This document shows, one piece after another, positions 16,295-24,687 of a stretch of 64,000 nt of DNA. A program made the position numbers and the translations under genes. Each line of letters begins with the position of its first letter. Position 1 is the first letter of the stretch. Origin of the DNA: Chloroflexi bacterium UBA6077 (lineage in GTDB: Bacteria; Chloroflexota; UBA6077); NCBI GenBank assembly GCA_002436065.1, contig DIXP01000021.1, positions 124,001 through 188,000 on the forward strand, in the 5' to 3' direction. The notes beneath the pieces are model-generated. The model was not told where the DNA came from and searched no databases. It saw only the letters and a list, made by a program, of their open reading frames with translations.

Positions 16295-17068
16295 CTATGC
16301 GTAGAGAAGGCACCGATTGTAGAACTCCTGCATCTCGGCTGCCGTTTCGGCGGGGACTCTCGCTGAAAGGTGGCGCATCAGCTGCTCCCATGCAACGCAG
16401 CCGATGCGGATGTGGTTTGTGGTTGGGATGAACCAGCTGGAGAACCACTCGAGCTTCTCGGCTGCACATTCTTCTTGGTGGTACATGTGAACTCGCTGCT
16501 CGACCATCGCGCGGATTTCGTCGAGGTCCATCTCAACGTCGAATTTTCCGTTCTCTATCTCTTCCTCTGGCGCAACGATGTAGAAGGCTAGTTCTTCGAG
16601 AGCAGATGGATGGATATTGGCTTCGGCGAGCGCTTGAGCCATGCAGGCAACTGTCCTCGCAGCCTGTCCGTATTGGGGAGCGTTCGTTACTCCGCGGCTA
16701 AGACCCGAAGACATCTTGGCCTCGAGGACTTTGAACTGCTCGGCCCTCTCCCGTAGGCGGAGGTCACGCTTGGTGTTCACGCCGAACTTCACGTGACCGA
16801 TGACCGCATCAGCACGCGTCGCTGACTCCCACAGCTTGTCGGGGTTCAACGCGCTTCGGCCCCTCTGAGCGAATTGCGTGTGCATCCAGATCTCGGAGCC
16901 CCAGACGGCACCATTAGCGAACGACAGCGCGTGCCTCCTAGGAGACTCCAGACTCAACCAGTGCAGGACGCCCCGAAGCATCCACGTCTCGTTGTACAAC
17001 TCGGTTGGAGCGATAGGGGAATCCGACGCGCTGCAATTACGCAGCATGTTCATCAGGTCCAAGAACAT
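16295..17068 (-). CDS. Hypothetical protein with possible PD-(D/E)XK nuclease motif
   Basis: A protein of 257 residues. The region RADAVIGHVKFGV (Asp near residue 88) followed by FKVLEAKMSSGLS (EAK near 116) and a helix with NAPQYGQAAR resembles the D...ExK core and following helix of restriction-type nucleases. The remainder is helical and Trp-rich (EKLEWFSSWFIP). No named family is recognised, and the nuclease idea rests on this motif only. It lies at the distal end of the minus-strand defence genes, 403 nt beyond the previous gene, so it may have its own promoter. Confidence 0.6.
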   Translation of the reverse strand: MFLDLMNMLRNCSASDSPIAPTELYNETWMLRGVLHWLSLESPRRHALSFANGAVWGSEIWMHTQFAQRGRSALNPDKLWESATRADAVIGHVKFGVNTKRDLRLRERAEQFKVLEAKMSSGLSRGVTNAPQYGQAARTVACMAQALAEANIHPSALEELAFYIVAPEEEIENGKFDVEMDLDEIRAMVEQRVHMYHQEECAAEKLEWFSSWFIPTTNHIRIGCVAWEQLMRHLSARVPAETAAEMQEFYNRCLLYA

Positions 17069-17471
17069 CCTGTGCCCACTCCTTGTTGCGGCAAGAGGTG
17101 GCGATCCTTCTGCGAGTCCCCACGACCCATGCGGATTTGGGGCGGGATTCCTTTCAGCGTGAGCGAGGTTCTTTGCTGATCTGGGTGCCGAGCTAGGCCG
17201 TCGCTCCTGATGCCACTGGGGATGGCTTTCTTTCCACCGACGTCCTTCCTTCGGCTCTGCCCTTCTTGTTCCGGCGTGGGTTGTCCGGCAAGGACATTCC
17301 GGGCAAAGGTGCCGGAGGTCCCCGCGGACCGACAGTTGCCCCAGGTGATGAGGCTAGGCGATGAGCGACTACCCGCATCACCGAGGTCCTGGCTTCTCAT
17401 ACCGCAAAACGGTAGACCTACTCGAGAGCTGTCGGTCGCATCACACTCGTGTTCGGAGCGCTTCGTGACGC
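17069..17471. other. 403-nt gap, no supported gene
   Basis: A minus-strand frame starting with GTG at 17475 overlaps the previous stop, but its Ser/Gly/Arg-rich product has no protein-like pattern. I see no hairpin with a T-run or repeat here. A promoter for the minus-strand gene at 16295-17068 would be expected near its right-hand end. Confidence 0.4.
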
Positions 17472-18854
17472 TCACCAGGTCATTCGATCAGCTAGGTCCA
17501 GCAGCCACTCGTACAGCTTCGCGGCAGGTGCCGGCAGGTCGTGCACCTCTCGCATCCGAGTCAGGCGTTCATAGGTCTCGCGCCTAATCCGCATCGCGGC
17601 GTCCCGCGCTTCCCCGACGAGCGAGAGCGCTTCGAAGACCCCTCGTGGGATGTGCTCCTCGTTGAACGCTCGGATGATGGCGTTGACAGCATCCACGCCA
17701 CTTGCGTAGGCTCGCAGTCCATCGGCGATGCCCCCCTCGAGGGGGGTGTCGACCTCCAAATACTGCTCGACGCGCGTGGCCGCTGCAACAGGCAACTCAG
17801 GGAGCGAAACCATCGCATCGTCGTGCAGCACCACGGTGCGCTGGCCTGCATAGTACCGGAGCAAGGCGAGAACGTAGTCGAGCTCAGACATGGCAGCGTA
17901 CATGGCTTCGCGCCGGAGCTGGTATCGGCGGAACCCCTCCACGTAGGATGACGAGACGTCGTAGCCGAGCCGTTGCAGCCATGCGCCCGCGACCGTCAGG
18001 CGTATGACGAGCGTCTCATCCTCATCGCGCAGGCCACGGAAAGCCACGATGCGGAACCTGTCGCCTTCGGAGACCACGTCGTTGATGAGGTCGTACGAGA
18101 ACCCGTCGGCTAGCGAGACCCGGTCGGCGTCGGTCTCGCCGAGGATCGCGCGTGGCGTCCATCTCCTGGGTCGAGAGGCGCGCGCCAGGTGGGTGAAGTA
18201 GTTCCGGCGGTGCACGTAGATGTACTTCGCGATGCGGTCGATGCGCTCAGTGTCGTCTAGATCGCGCCACTCTCGGATTACACGTTCTCCGATGTCCAGG
18301 TCGTCAACCTCTGCCTGCGAAAGTCGGCTCGAGATCACGTATACGTCAGTTAGGATGCGCCTCATTGCATCTGGCAGCTCGTGGAACAGGCGGACAAAGC
18401 CCCGCTGCAGATGGAATCGTGGAGCGTAAACCTCACCGTGTAGCTTCGCGGCTGCAGCTCGAAACACATCGGGGTGGTGGAGATCACCCGCCGAATCAGC
18501 GAGCAATTGGGCGATCCGCGGCTCGTCCTCCTGGAGTCCATGTCGCCGCTTCGCCCGGTCTGTGTCGATCGCCAGCCAAGCCGCGAAATCGATGAAATCG
18601 CTGCCGGCCAGCAGATCCAGGCACGTGCAAAGCAGATAGAGCTCCAGGCCGCGAGTCTGCTTCTCAAGGTCAGGCTTGGTTAGCTGTGTGACGCGGGGAT
18701 CGAACCGCAAGCGGTAGCGGAGGCGGTCGGCGAGGTAGGCACGCCGCGCCGCCGCCCCGAGCACTTGGGAGCCCGGGCTGGAGCGGAGTCGCTCGTAGAA
18801 CTCGTAAGGGTTCAACCCGAAACCGAAGAGCTCATGGCTGAGGTTGTCCGTCAT
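17472..18854 (-). CDS. Hypothetical protein next to the DISARM cluster
   Basis: A protein of 460 residues. It is largely helical, acidic and basic in alternating stretches, with no P-loop, metal site or membrane segment visible. Recognisable blocks are LLCTCLDLLAGSDFIDFAAWL in the first third, HRRNYFTHLARASRPRRW in the middle and ALSLVGEARDAAMRIRRETYERL near the end. The HRRNYFTH block could mark a HEPN-like or methylase-unrelated helical unit, but I do not claim it. It is 200 nt downstream of the GHKL ATPase gene on the same strand and may be the last gene of that transcript. Confidence 0.62.
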   Translation of the reverse strand: MTDNLSHELFGFGLNPYEFYERLRSSPGSQVLGAAARRAYLADRLRYRLRFDPRVTQLTKPDLEKQTRGLELYLLCTCLDLLAGSDFIDFAAWLAIDTDRAKRRHGLQEDEPRIAQLLADSAGDLHHPDVFRAAAAKLHGEVYAPRFHLQRGFVRLFHELPDAMRRILTDVYVISSRLSQAEVDDLDIGERVIREWRDLDDTERIDRIAKYIYVHRRNYFTHLARASRPRRWTPRAILGETDADRVSLADGFSYDLINDVVSEGDRFRIVAFRGLRDEDETLVIRLTVAGAWLQRLGYDVSSSYVEGFRRYQLRREAMYAAMSELDYVLALLRYYAGQRTVVLHDDAMVSLPELPVAAATRVEQYLEVDTPLEGGIADGLRAYASGVDAVNAIIRAFNEEHIPRGVFEALSLVGEARDAAMRIRRETYERLTRMREVHDLPAPAAKLYEWLLDLADRMTW

Positions 18855-19054
18855 TCACGCGGCCTCGCCCTCACCCGGTGGAAAGGCATAGTGTCAATGC
18901 CCGCCGTGACGTAAGACCAGGCGATCTGGCCCACGCTGCGAACGACACCGGCCCCGGATGCATCGCCTAGACGGCCAGATCGTTGGCGAGGTAGTTGGTG
19001 ACACCTTTCCTCCACTTGTTGGAGGCGGTCGCTTCCCCACTTCCCGCCATCTCC

Positions 19055-21076
19055 CTAGGCACTGGAAGTGTCGGCCTTGCGTTCGTCATCCCAGTCCTCT
19101 ATCTGCCCGATCAGTCTGGAGATGCGGCCAGCCTCCACGTTGCGCTCCATGTACTCCTGATAAGCTTGGTAGGCTCGATCAATGAGCTCCTGGTACATGA
19201 TCACTCGGGTATCGTAAGCCTTCAAGGCCTCCTCTGAGTCCCTGCGATCCTCGGAGGATTGCCAGTCGCTGAGCGCACGCCCCACGACGCACACGATCTC
19301 GAACGGTTCATTGGGGCGCCCGGTGGCTTGCAGGAGCTTGCGCAACGCACTTCGGTACTTCATGACCTGATTCTGGAGTACTGGAGTATTGAGCACACGA
19401 TCAGCCTTCTTCAGCTCGACGATTATGTGCTTTCCGGAGGCCGTTCGATACTTGATATCCACGCGTCCAGCCCGCTCCTCCTCGGACAGCCCCGCGTCTA
19501 TGCTTTCGAATTCCTTTTGTAGCGTGCGCTCCATGTACTCCGAGGTTGCAGCACGCTCCCAGGATGGATCGAGCAGCCACAAGTGGTCGAACAGGTGCTG
19601 CTGGATAGCTTTCTCCCTGGCGTTCTCCTCGACTTTCTCCCGCAGTGTCCTGATGACCTGAACCCTCTCTTTGACGATCTGGTGGTACAGGGTAGCTTCG
19701 ATGTCATCCAGGTTCGTGAATATCTGCGTAAGAGCTTGGAGGTTCTCCGTAGAGACCTGGTCGAGCGCGTCCAGGTTCTCCTTGTACCGTAGGCTCTCGA
19801 AGGCCAGAACTCCGTGGGCGAACAGTTGGCGCCGGTCATCTTCCCGCTCGACAGTGATCTGGTTGATCCTGCCGAACAGCCTCTCGGCGCGCCGCCGGGT
19901 ATCCCCTTTCATTTCATCTAGCCATTCCCTGATTGCGGGGATCTCCTGCGCCTTCTGCGCCCCCTGGCGGTTCCGAAGCTCGGTCCACTGGCTCTGGATG
20001 TACTTCAATTCACGGTGGATCAAGGCTTTGAGTTCTTGGTATCGCGGATCATCTTCGATGACTCGCTGTCGACTGGTAGTGGCGATGTCTTCTTTGTCGT
20101 CCCCGTCCAAGAAGTCAGCCTCAATCTCTCCCATAAGGTACTTGGTGTACATCCCGCCTTCTGTGAACGCCTCTAGGATGTCCTCTTGTGCCAGCTTGCC
20201 CCGCACGACCACGGTGATCTTGTTAAGATTGTCCTCGCCATCCTGTAGCGAACCCGACTCCGCAACGGTACCAATCCAGCCGCTGACGCGGTTGTCCGAC
20301 CCGTCTAGACGATCGGGCCTGCCCTCTGAATGCTCCAGATTGGAGCACATCTCGGCGTATTTCGCGCCACCATCCCCATACCACCAGACATACTGGAGCT
20401 TACCGAAGTACTCCCTATCAGCCACCCCGATCGCGGTTCCATTAATCCGGACCTGGAAACCGAATCTGTCGCCCAGGATGCTGAAACGTCTGGCCAGTCG
20501 CTTCCTGACGGCCGCCTCTGCCTGATATATCGACTTCTTGAGATCTGTGAGGACAACGCGAGTCCCGTTCTGCAGGTCCACGACTTCCGCTGGCAACGGA
20601 TTCGGGTAGTACGTGCCCTCCCCTCCAGACTTGATCTTCTCTTCAATGTCACGCAGGACCATGCGAAAGGCGCTTGGTTCTCCATCCTTGACGGTGTGCA
20701 CCTCTATGACGCGAGCGACAGAGAAGAGAGACAGTTTGCCGATCCCTTTGCGTCCCATGACAGGCCGACAGAACTTGGGTGTCACTGCCCCACCCTTCTG
20801 CTCCCGTCTTCGGAAACCGACGTGGAGGTACTTGTTGTTGACATCATCCTGATCCATTCCGTGGCCGTCGTCAGTGATCTTGATCCAACCTCCCTGCGGG
20901 TCGACCTCAATATCGACGTGCTCCGCGTCGGCATCCCACGAGTTCGCCACGACCTCAGCCAATACGGCTGGAACGTTGCTGTATAGGTTGATGCCGAGAT
21001 GATTGAGTATATTGAGGCTGAGAGTCATAGAGTAAGGGTGTGTCGTGGGCGCCTCAGTCACGGTACTCCTCCACAT
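19055..21076 (-). CDS. GHKL ATPase (MutL/MORC-like) fused to a PD-(D/E)XK-like domain
   Basis: A protein of up to 673 residues. A GTG at 21061 with GGAGGA upstream is a possible better start than the ATG at 21076. The N-terminal GHKL fold has all boxes: N box EVVANSWDADA (about residue 45), G1 box TDDGHGM (about 70) and G2 box MGRKGIGKLS (about 108). A long helical linker follows. Near residue 540-570, RVDIKYRTASGKHIIVELKK gives the D...ExK core of a restriction-type nuclease, followed by a QVMKYRSAL helix. MORC/MutL-like ATPases in bacteria are known partners of restriction-modification genes, including Vsr and C5 methylases. It probably acts as an ATP-driven DNA clamp that delivers its nuclease. 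Confidence 0.85.
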   Translation of the reverse strand: MWRSTVTEAPTTHPYSMTLSLNILNHLGINLYSNVPAVLAEVVANSWDADAEHVDIEVDPQGGWIKITDDGHGMDQDDVNNKYLHVGFRRREQKGGAVTPKFCRPVMGRKGIGKLSLFSVARVIEVHTVKDGEPSAFRMVLRDIEEKIKSGGEGTYYPNPLPAEVVDLQNGTRVVLTDLKKSIYQAEAAVRKRLARRFSILGDRFGFQVRINGTAIGVADREYFGKLQYVWWYGDGGAKYAEMCSNLEHSEGRPDRLDGSDNRVSGWIGTVAESGSLQDGEDNLNKITVVVRGKLAQEDILEAFTEGGMYTKYLMGEIEADFLDGDDKEDIATTSRQRVIEDDPRYQELKALIHRELKYIQSQWTELRNRQGAQKAQEIPAIREWLDEMKGDTRRRAERLFGRINQITVEREDDRRQLFAHGVLAFESLRYKENLDALDQVSTENLQALTQIFTNLDDIEATLYHQIVKERVQVIRTLREKVEENAREKAIQQHLFDHLWLLDPSWERAATSEYMERTLQKEFESIDAGLSEEERAGRVDIKYRTASGKHIIVELKKADRVLNTPVLQNQVMKYRSALRKLLQATGRPNEPFEIVCVVGRALSDWQSSEDRRDSEEALKAYDTRVIMYQELIDRAYQAYQEYMERNVEAGRISRLIGQIEDWDDERKADTSSA

Positions 21077-21088
21077 GTTGCTTCAGAG

Positions 21089-21583
21089 CTAACACGACCG
21101 TTCTTCCTGAGTCTCTTCGAGAACGAGCCGCACGGCCTCTGCAACCAGAACGATTGTCTGGGGTTCACCGACCCGACCCGCCACTTCCACGTACCCAAGC
21201 TCCCCCTCGAAGGCACTGTCGGGGACCACTATCGAATCGTACCCTCTGGACCGCGCCCAGTCTGCAAAGACACGCGTCCGATTCGGATGGAACGGCCCTT
21301 CGACATCATCCGCCCCGCTTGATTGCCAAGCACCCACGAACTTCTCAGGCGTGTCGAGGATGAGGGGGCGCTCGGACAGATCCTCGAAAATGAGCACTCC
21401 CCCGTTTTCGGCATAGGCCTCGGCGAGCCCGCGATCATGACAGAGGTAAAATGGGACTCTCACATCTCCAATGATTTTGCCTCCGGTGATACCGTGGTAC
21501 CTGATCTTGCGGTCAACGTCCTGTCCTTCGACTGGTTCACTCAATCGGCCATTTCCTTGCAGCCGTAATGGAGAACTGGCCAT
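21089..21583 (-). CDS. Putative ADP-ribosyltransferase-like protein
   Basis: A protein of 164 residues between vsr and the GHKL ATPase, with gaps of about 12 nt on each side. Three blocks are spaced as in the H-Y-E class of ADP-ribosyltransferases: IRYHGITGG (His), VPFYLCHDRGLAEAYAENGG (Tyr followed by the typical helix), and SRGYDSIVVPDS then YVEVAGRVGEPQTIVL near the end (Glu/strand). I know this pattern from small toxin and phage-defence transferases. I cannot confirm NAD binding, and the match is by eye. Its tight place in the operon suggests co-regulation with the DISARM genes. Confidence 0.55.
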   Translation of the reverse strand: MASSPLRLQGNGRLSEPVEGQDVDRKIRYHGITGGKIIGDVRVPFYLCHDRGLAEAYAENGGVLIFEDLSERPLILDTPEKFVGAWQSSGADDVEGPFHPNRTRVFADWARSRGYDSIVVPDSAFEGELGYVEVAGRVGEPQTIVLVAEAVRLVLEETQEERSC

Positions 21584-21595
21584 GGGTCAGGCAGA

Positions 21596-22063
21596 TCAGG
21601 CAACGCGACTCTCGCCGATCTCATCGTATCTTTCGCTTGAGGCGAGCCAATCGGCCACGATGGCAGCCAGCTCGTCTGGTGCAGGCCCTTTCCGCGTCTT
21701 GATGGCGCATTCCCATACGACGAGCACGCGCCAACCGATCACAGCGAGAGCCTCGCAGTTCCGTTTGTCGCGGTTCCTATTCGCCTCGAACTTCTCCTGC
21801 CAGAACTCCCTCCGGGTCGTTGGAGTCATGGAAAACCTGCAGCCTTCATGTACATGCCAGAAACAGCCATGAACGAAGATGACGGCGTGGAAGCGAGGGA
21901 ATACCAGGTCCGGAGATCCAGGAAGGCTCCCGTCGTGCAATCGGTACCTGAGACCCAAATGATGGACAGCTTGGCGCAGACGCAATTCAGGACCGGTGTC
22001 CTGTCGGCCATGCCCCACGCTGGCCATGATGCGCGATCGCGTCGCCTTGTCGACTGTGTCCAA
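21596..22063 (-). CDS. vsr: Very short patch repair endonuclease (Vsr)
   Basis: A protein of 155 residues, full family length, from a TTG that lies 1 nt past the drmC stop. It has the family hallmarks: TRSRIMASVGHGRQDTGPEL at the start, PGSPDLVFPRFHAVIFVHGCFWH with the catalytic Asp, and WHVHEGCRFS with zinc ligands. The later part has NRDKRNCEALAVIGWRVLVVWECA. Vsr nicks T:G mismatches produced when 5-methylcytosine deaminates. It is normally linked to a C5 methyltransferase, and here the nearest one is the first gene of the same minus-strand cluster, about 14 kb upstream. Confidence 0.94.
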   Translation of the reverse strand: MDTVDKATRSRIMASVGHGRQDTGPELRLRQAVHHLGLRYRLHDGSLPGSPDLVFPRFHAVIFVHGCFWHVHEGCRFSMTPTTRREFWQEKFEANRNRDKRNCEALAVIGWRVLVVWECAIKTRKGPAPDELAAIVADWLASSERYDEIGESRVA

Positions 22064-22064
22064 C

Positions 22065-22841
22065 TCAAGCCCGCTTGACGATCTTAGTCGTCACCAGCGC
22101 CTCTAGGTGGCGATGTAGTTCATCTGGCACGTGACCACCCCTGATCAGCACCCCGAGCTCCATGTTTCTTTCCATCGCGGCGACGCTCAAGTTGGCGCTG
22201 GTGATGAATGCGGTACTCCAGTCCGCCACAACGCACTTGGCATGCACTGCTCCACGCAGACGGCCAGCAGTGCCACCCTCGGGGTCGCGACTCCAGACAT
22301 ACAGGCTGGCTGATGGGATAGCCTCCTTAAGCATCCCAACCGAATCGACCGTGACCTTCCCGCCGTGTTCCTTCGAAGACTCCAACAGGCAATCGATGTG
22401 AACCTGGCGCCCGACAGCATCATGGAGCGCTTTCATGATCAGTTCGATCTCGTAGGCGACGAAACTCACCAGGAAGAGCCGGTGTCTCGATGAGCCGATG
22501 ACCGCGCGAAGCACCTCTTCCGTATGACGGACCGCGACCAAACCTGTCGAAGGGCCAGTCCATACCAGCTCGACCGAGCCTCTTCGTTCGCCAAGTGCAG
22601 CAGCTGCCGAGGCCCCGCGGAGCGCTGCAGCCACTTCTCTCGGTCCCACACCCTTGGCATTCTGCCAGGCGACACTAAGACTGGCGACCATCGACTTATC
22701 GACGTTGGGGCCGAAGCTGGGCCTGACCGACTCGAACCGGTCGGCCGAGTCCAAGGACTCGATCTTGGCGGCGACCGCCGCTATGCGGTCGGGATGCAGC
22801 TCCAGGCCCAGTTCGGCGATGACCTGCCAGAGATCAGTCAT
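22065..22841 (-). CDS. drmC: DISARM protein DrmC, phospholipase D-like nuclease
   Basis: A protein of 258 residues from the ATG at 22841, which overlaps the drmB stop by 8 nt; an earlier start at 22874 is possible. It has one HKD-type motif, VHAKCVVADWSTAFITSANLS, the signature of phospholipase D superfamily nucleases, which usually work as dimers when only one motif is present. In DISARM, DrmC is a standard component, although published work reports that it is not always required. Position after drmA-drmB is canonical. Confidence 0.87.
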   Translation of the reverse strand: MTDLWQVIAELGLELHPDRIAAVAAKIESLDSADRFESVRPSFGPNVDKSMVASLSVAWQNAKGVGPREVAAALRGASAAAALGERRGSVELVWTGPSTGLVAVRHTEEVLRAVIGSSRHRLFLVSFVAYEIELIMKALHDAVGRQVHIDCLLESSKEHGGKVTVDSVGMLKEAIPSASLYVWSRDPEGGTAGRLRGAVHAKCVVADWSTAFITSANLSVAAMERNMELGVLIRGGHVPDELHRHLEALVTTKIVKRA

Positions 22842-24687
22842 GGCCCTCGCTCGCCGACTGGAAGAAGGCTGCATCGCAACATTCGAAGGTGCGAACGAGC
22901 AGCGCCCTGTCTACATACCGGTTTCCTCGCTCACACGAGGTCTCGGACACGAAGGTACATGCATGGCAAGAGGCCGCGTGTAGGGAGCGGTCCACACCTG
23001 GGTCATGTTCCGAGCATAGTGGGTCCGACGAGCACACGGAGGCCCGATCGAGCGCCTGGCGGATCAGCCGACCGAGGTTCTCGGGCTTCCCTAGTTCGAC
23101 GAGACCACCCAAGGTCCCGTCGGAGTCGGCGGCCGCAGTGTAGAGCAGCACTCCAGCCATCGGCGAATCGGGACCAGAGGATGCATAGATGCGCTCGCGG
23201 ATGCTGGCTGCATTGTACCCACACTCGAGGGCCAGTTCTCGGATCAGTAGGTGGGCGAACGTGTGGAGCATCGCGTAGCGGATACCTGGATAGCTCTTCT
23301 CGGGATCTAGTTTGCGGGCGCTCCGCCAGCCACGATGTCCGGCGAGCAGTCTCGCACTTCGGTTGACGACCGCAGTGAGCATTTCCCATGCGCGGACCCT
23401 GTCCTCGTCGAACCTTATGAATATCCCCTCCCCATGGACCTCGGAGGCGGGCACCCATTCCGGTCGCCCCCTGCACAGAGAAGCCATCGGCGGACGATCC
23501 TCGGGCTCGTCGCTCTCTTCGGGAGCTTCGACCCGGGTGTAGCCAATCAGGGCGTTGACCTCCCTGAGCCTTTCCAGTAGCAACACGCCAGCCAGCCTGT
23601 CGCTGAAAGCGGTGGGAGTCATAGCCATGTGGCTCATGAAATGAGGCCAGTCGGTCGGAGGTGCGGCCGCAGTCAGCACTTCCCATTCTGGACCCTTGAT
23701 GTCGCCTTCCGAAACGACCGCCTGGTGGCTGGCCTTGCTATCCCTTCGTTCCTGCACACAGCGCCAAACCTCCTTCGCATCGAATTGCCCGATGCCCGGA
23801 AGACTGCCGCTCTTCGCCAGGGTCTTGATGACGACCTTCACTTCTTCGAACGACTCGACATCTGAGAAGTATTCCCACCCGTCGAGGATGAGCTGACTCA
23901 ACTGATTCTTCTCGATGGGAATCGCCAAGGCGGAGAGAGTCACCGGGAACCAGCCATTCGTAGCCCCTAGCAGGACCGTCCGCGGAGACTCGTCACAGCT
24001 CGTGTCGAAGATGTCGAGATGCGGATGCCGCCCGCGGCACGCGGGCAGGTTCTCCTGTGCCTCTCTTCCGAATGCATGGACCAGGGAACGAGCGTCTTGG
24101 CAGGAATCGCATTTCACCCAAAGGTTTTCGGTCTGAAGGGAGGCTCCACTCTCGAAGAAGCGCAATGTTCCCCGACAATCAGAGGGGCCACCGTGCACGA
24201 ACCAATGCCAGGGGAAGTCATCTAGATGACCGTTGCGACATGCCAACAGGAATCGGGCTGGAACCGCGTCCGCGTTATTCCCTTTCTCGCAGTTCGAATG
24301 GGCGAAGTGGGTCTGTTCGGGGCGGTAGGGAGATGGCTTGACTTCGAAGAGGCCCGAGTCGTATTCAGCGAGCAGTCCACATTTGACACACCGCAACCAT
24401 CGCGGAAACGGACGTACGGGTATCCCTATCTTACCCTCCGCGGACATCGGATTGGCTCCCTCCTCTCGCACGAAAGGGGGAATGCGTAACCGTTCCACCT
24501 GCGGGCCGAGTATCCGACGCACGGCGGCCAGCAGGCGGGCCTCATCCACGGGGGGGCAGCAAGTCACGTCCCACCGGTCCAGACCCATAGTGACGACAGA
24601 GAGGTTAGGCAAGTCGACCAGCGCGCCAGGCCCGTAAGTCCAGAGCAACTGACTGGGACGAACCTGACCAACCAAGTATGTACTCAT
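22834..24687 (-). CDS. drmB: DISARM protein DrmB (DUF1998)
   Basis: A protein of 617 residues whose ATG overlaps the drmA stop (ATGA). The N-terminus, VGQVRPSQLLWTYGPGALVDLP, is typical of DrmB. Cysteine pairs that probably bind zinc appear early (RCVKCG and later VKCDSC) and at the C-terminus (CSSDPLCSEHDPG, CHACTFVSETSCERGN), the latter being the DUF1998 region. In DISARM, DrmB forms a complex with the helicase DrmA to recognise and block incoming phage DNA. Residues and length look intact. Confidence 0.93.
   Translation of the reverse strand: MSTYLVGQVRPSQLLWTYGPGALVDLPNLSVVTMGLDRWDVTCCPPVDEARLLAAVRRILGPQVERLRIPPFVREEGANPMSAEGKIGIPVRPFPRWLRCVKCGLLAEYDSGLFEVKPSPYRPEQTHFAHSNCEKGNNADAVPARFLLACRNGHLDDFPWHWFVHGGPSDCRGTLRFFESGASLQTENLWVKCDSCQDARSLVHAFGREAQENLPACRGRHPHLDIFDTSCDESPRTVLLGATNGWFPVTLSALAIPIEKNQLSQLILDGWEYFSDVESFEEVKVVIKTLAKSGSLPGIGQFDAKEVWRCVQERRDSKASHQAVVSEGDIKGPEWEVLTAAAPPTDWPHFMSHMAMTPTAFSDRLAGVLLLERLREVNALIGYTRVEAPEESDEPEDRPPMASLCRGRPEWVPASEVHGEGIFIRFDEDRVRAWEMLTAVVNRSARLLAGHRGWRSARKLDPEKSYPGIRYAMLHTFAHLLIRELALECGYNAASIRERIYASSGPDSPMAGVLLYTAAADSDGTLGGLVELGKPENLGRLIRQALDRASVCSSDPLCSEHDPGVDRSLHAASCHACTFVSETSCERGNRYVDRALLVRTFECCDAAFFQSASEGHD

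Noticed and set aside
17053..17475. Minus-strand frame of 140 codons with GTGA overlap to the previous gene
   Set aside because: The overlap is suggestive, but the product is Ser/Gly/Arg-rich without recognisable secondary-structure pattern, and no family features.
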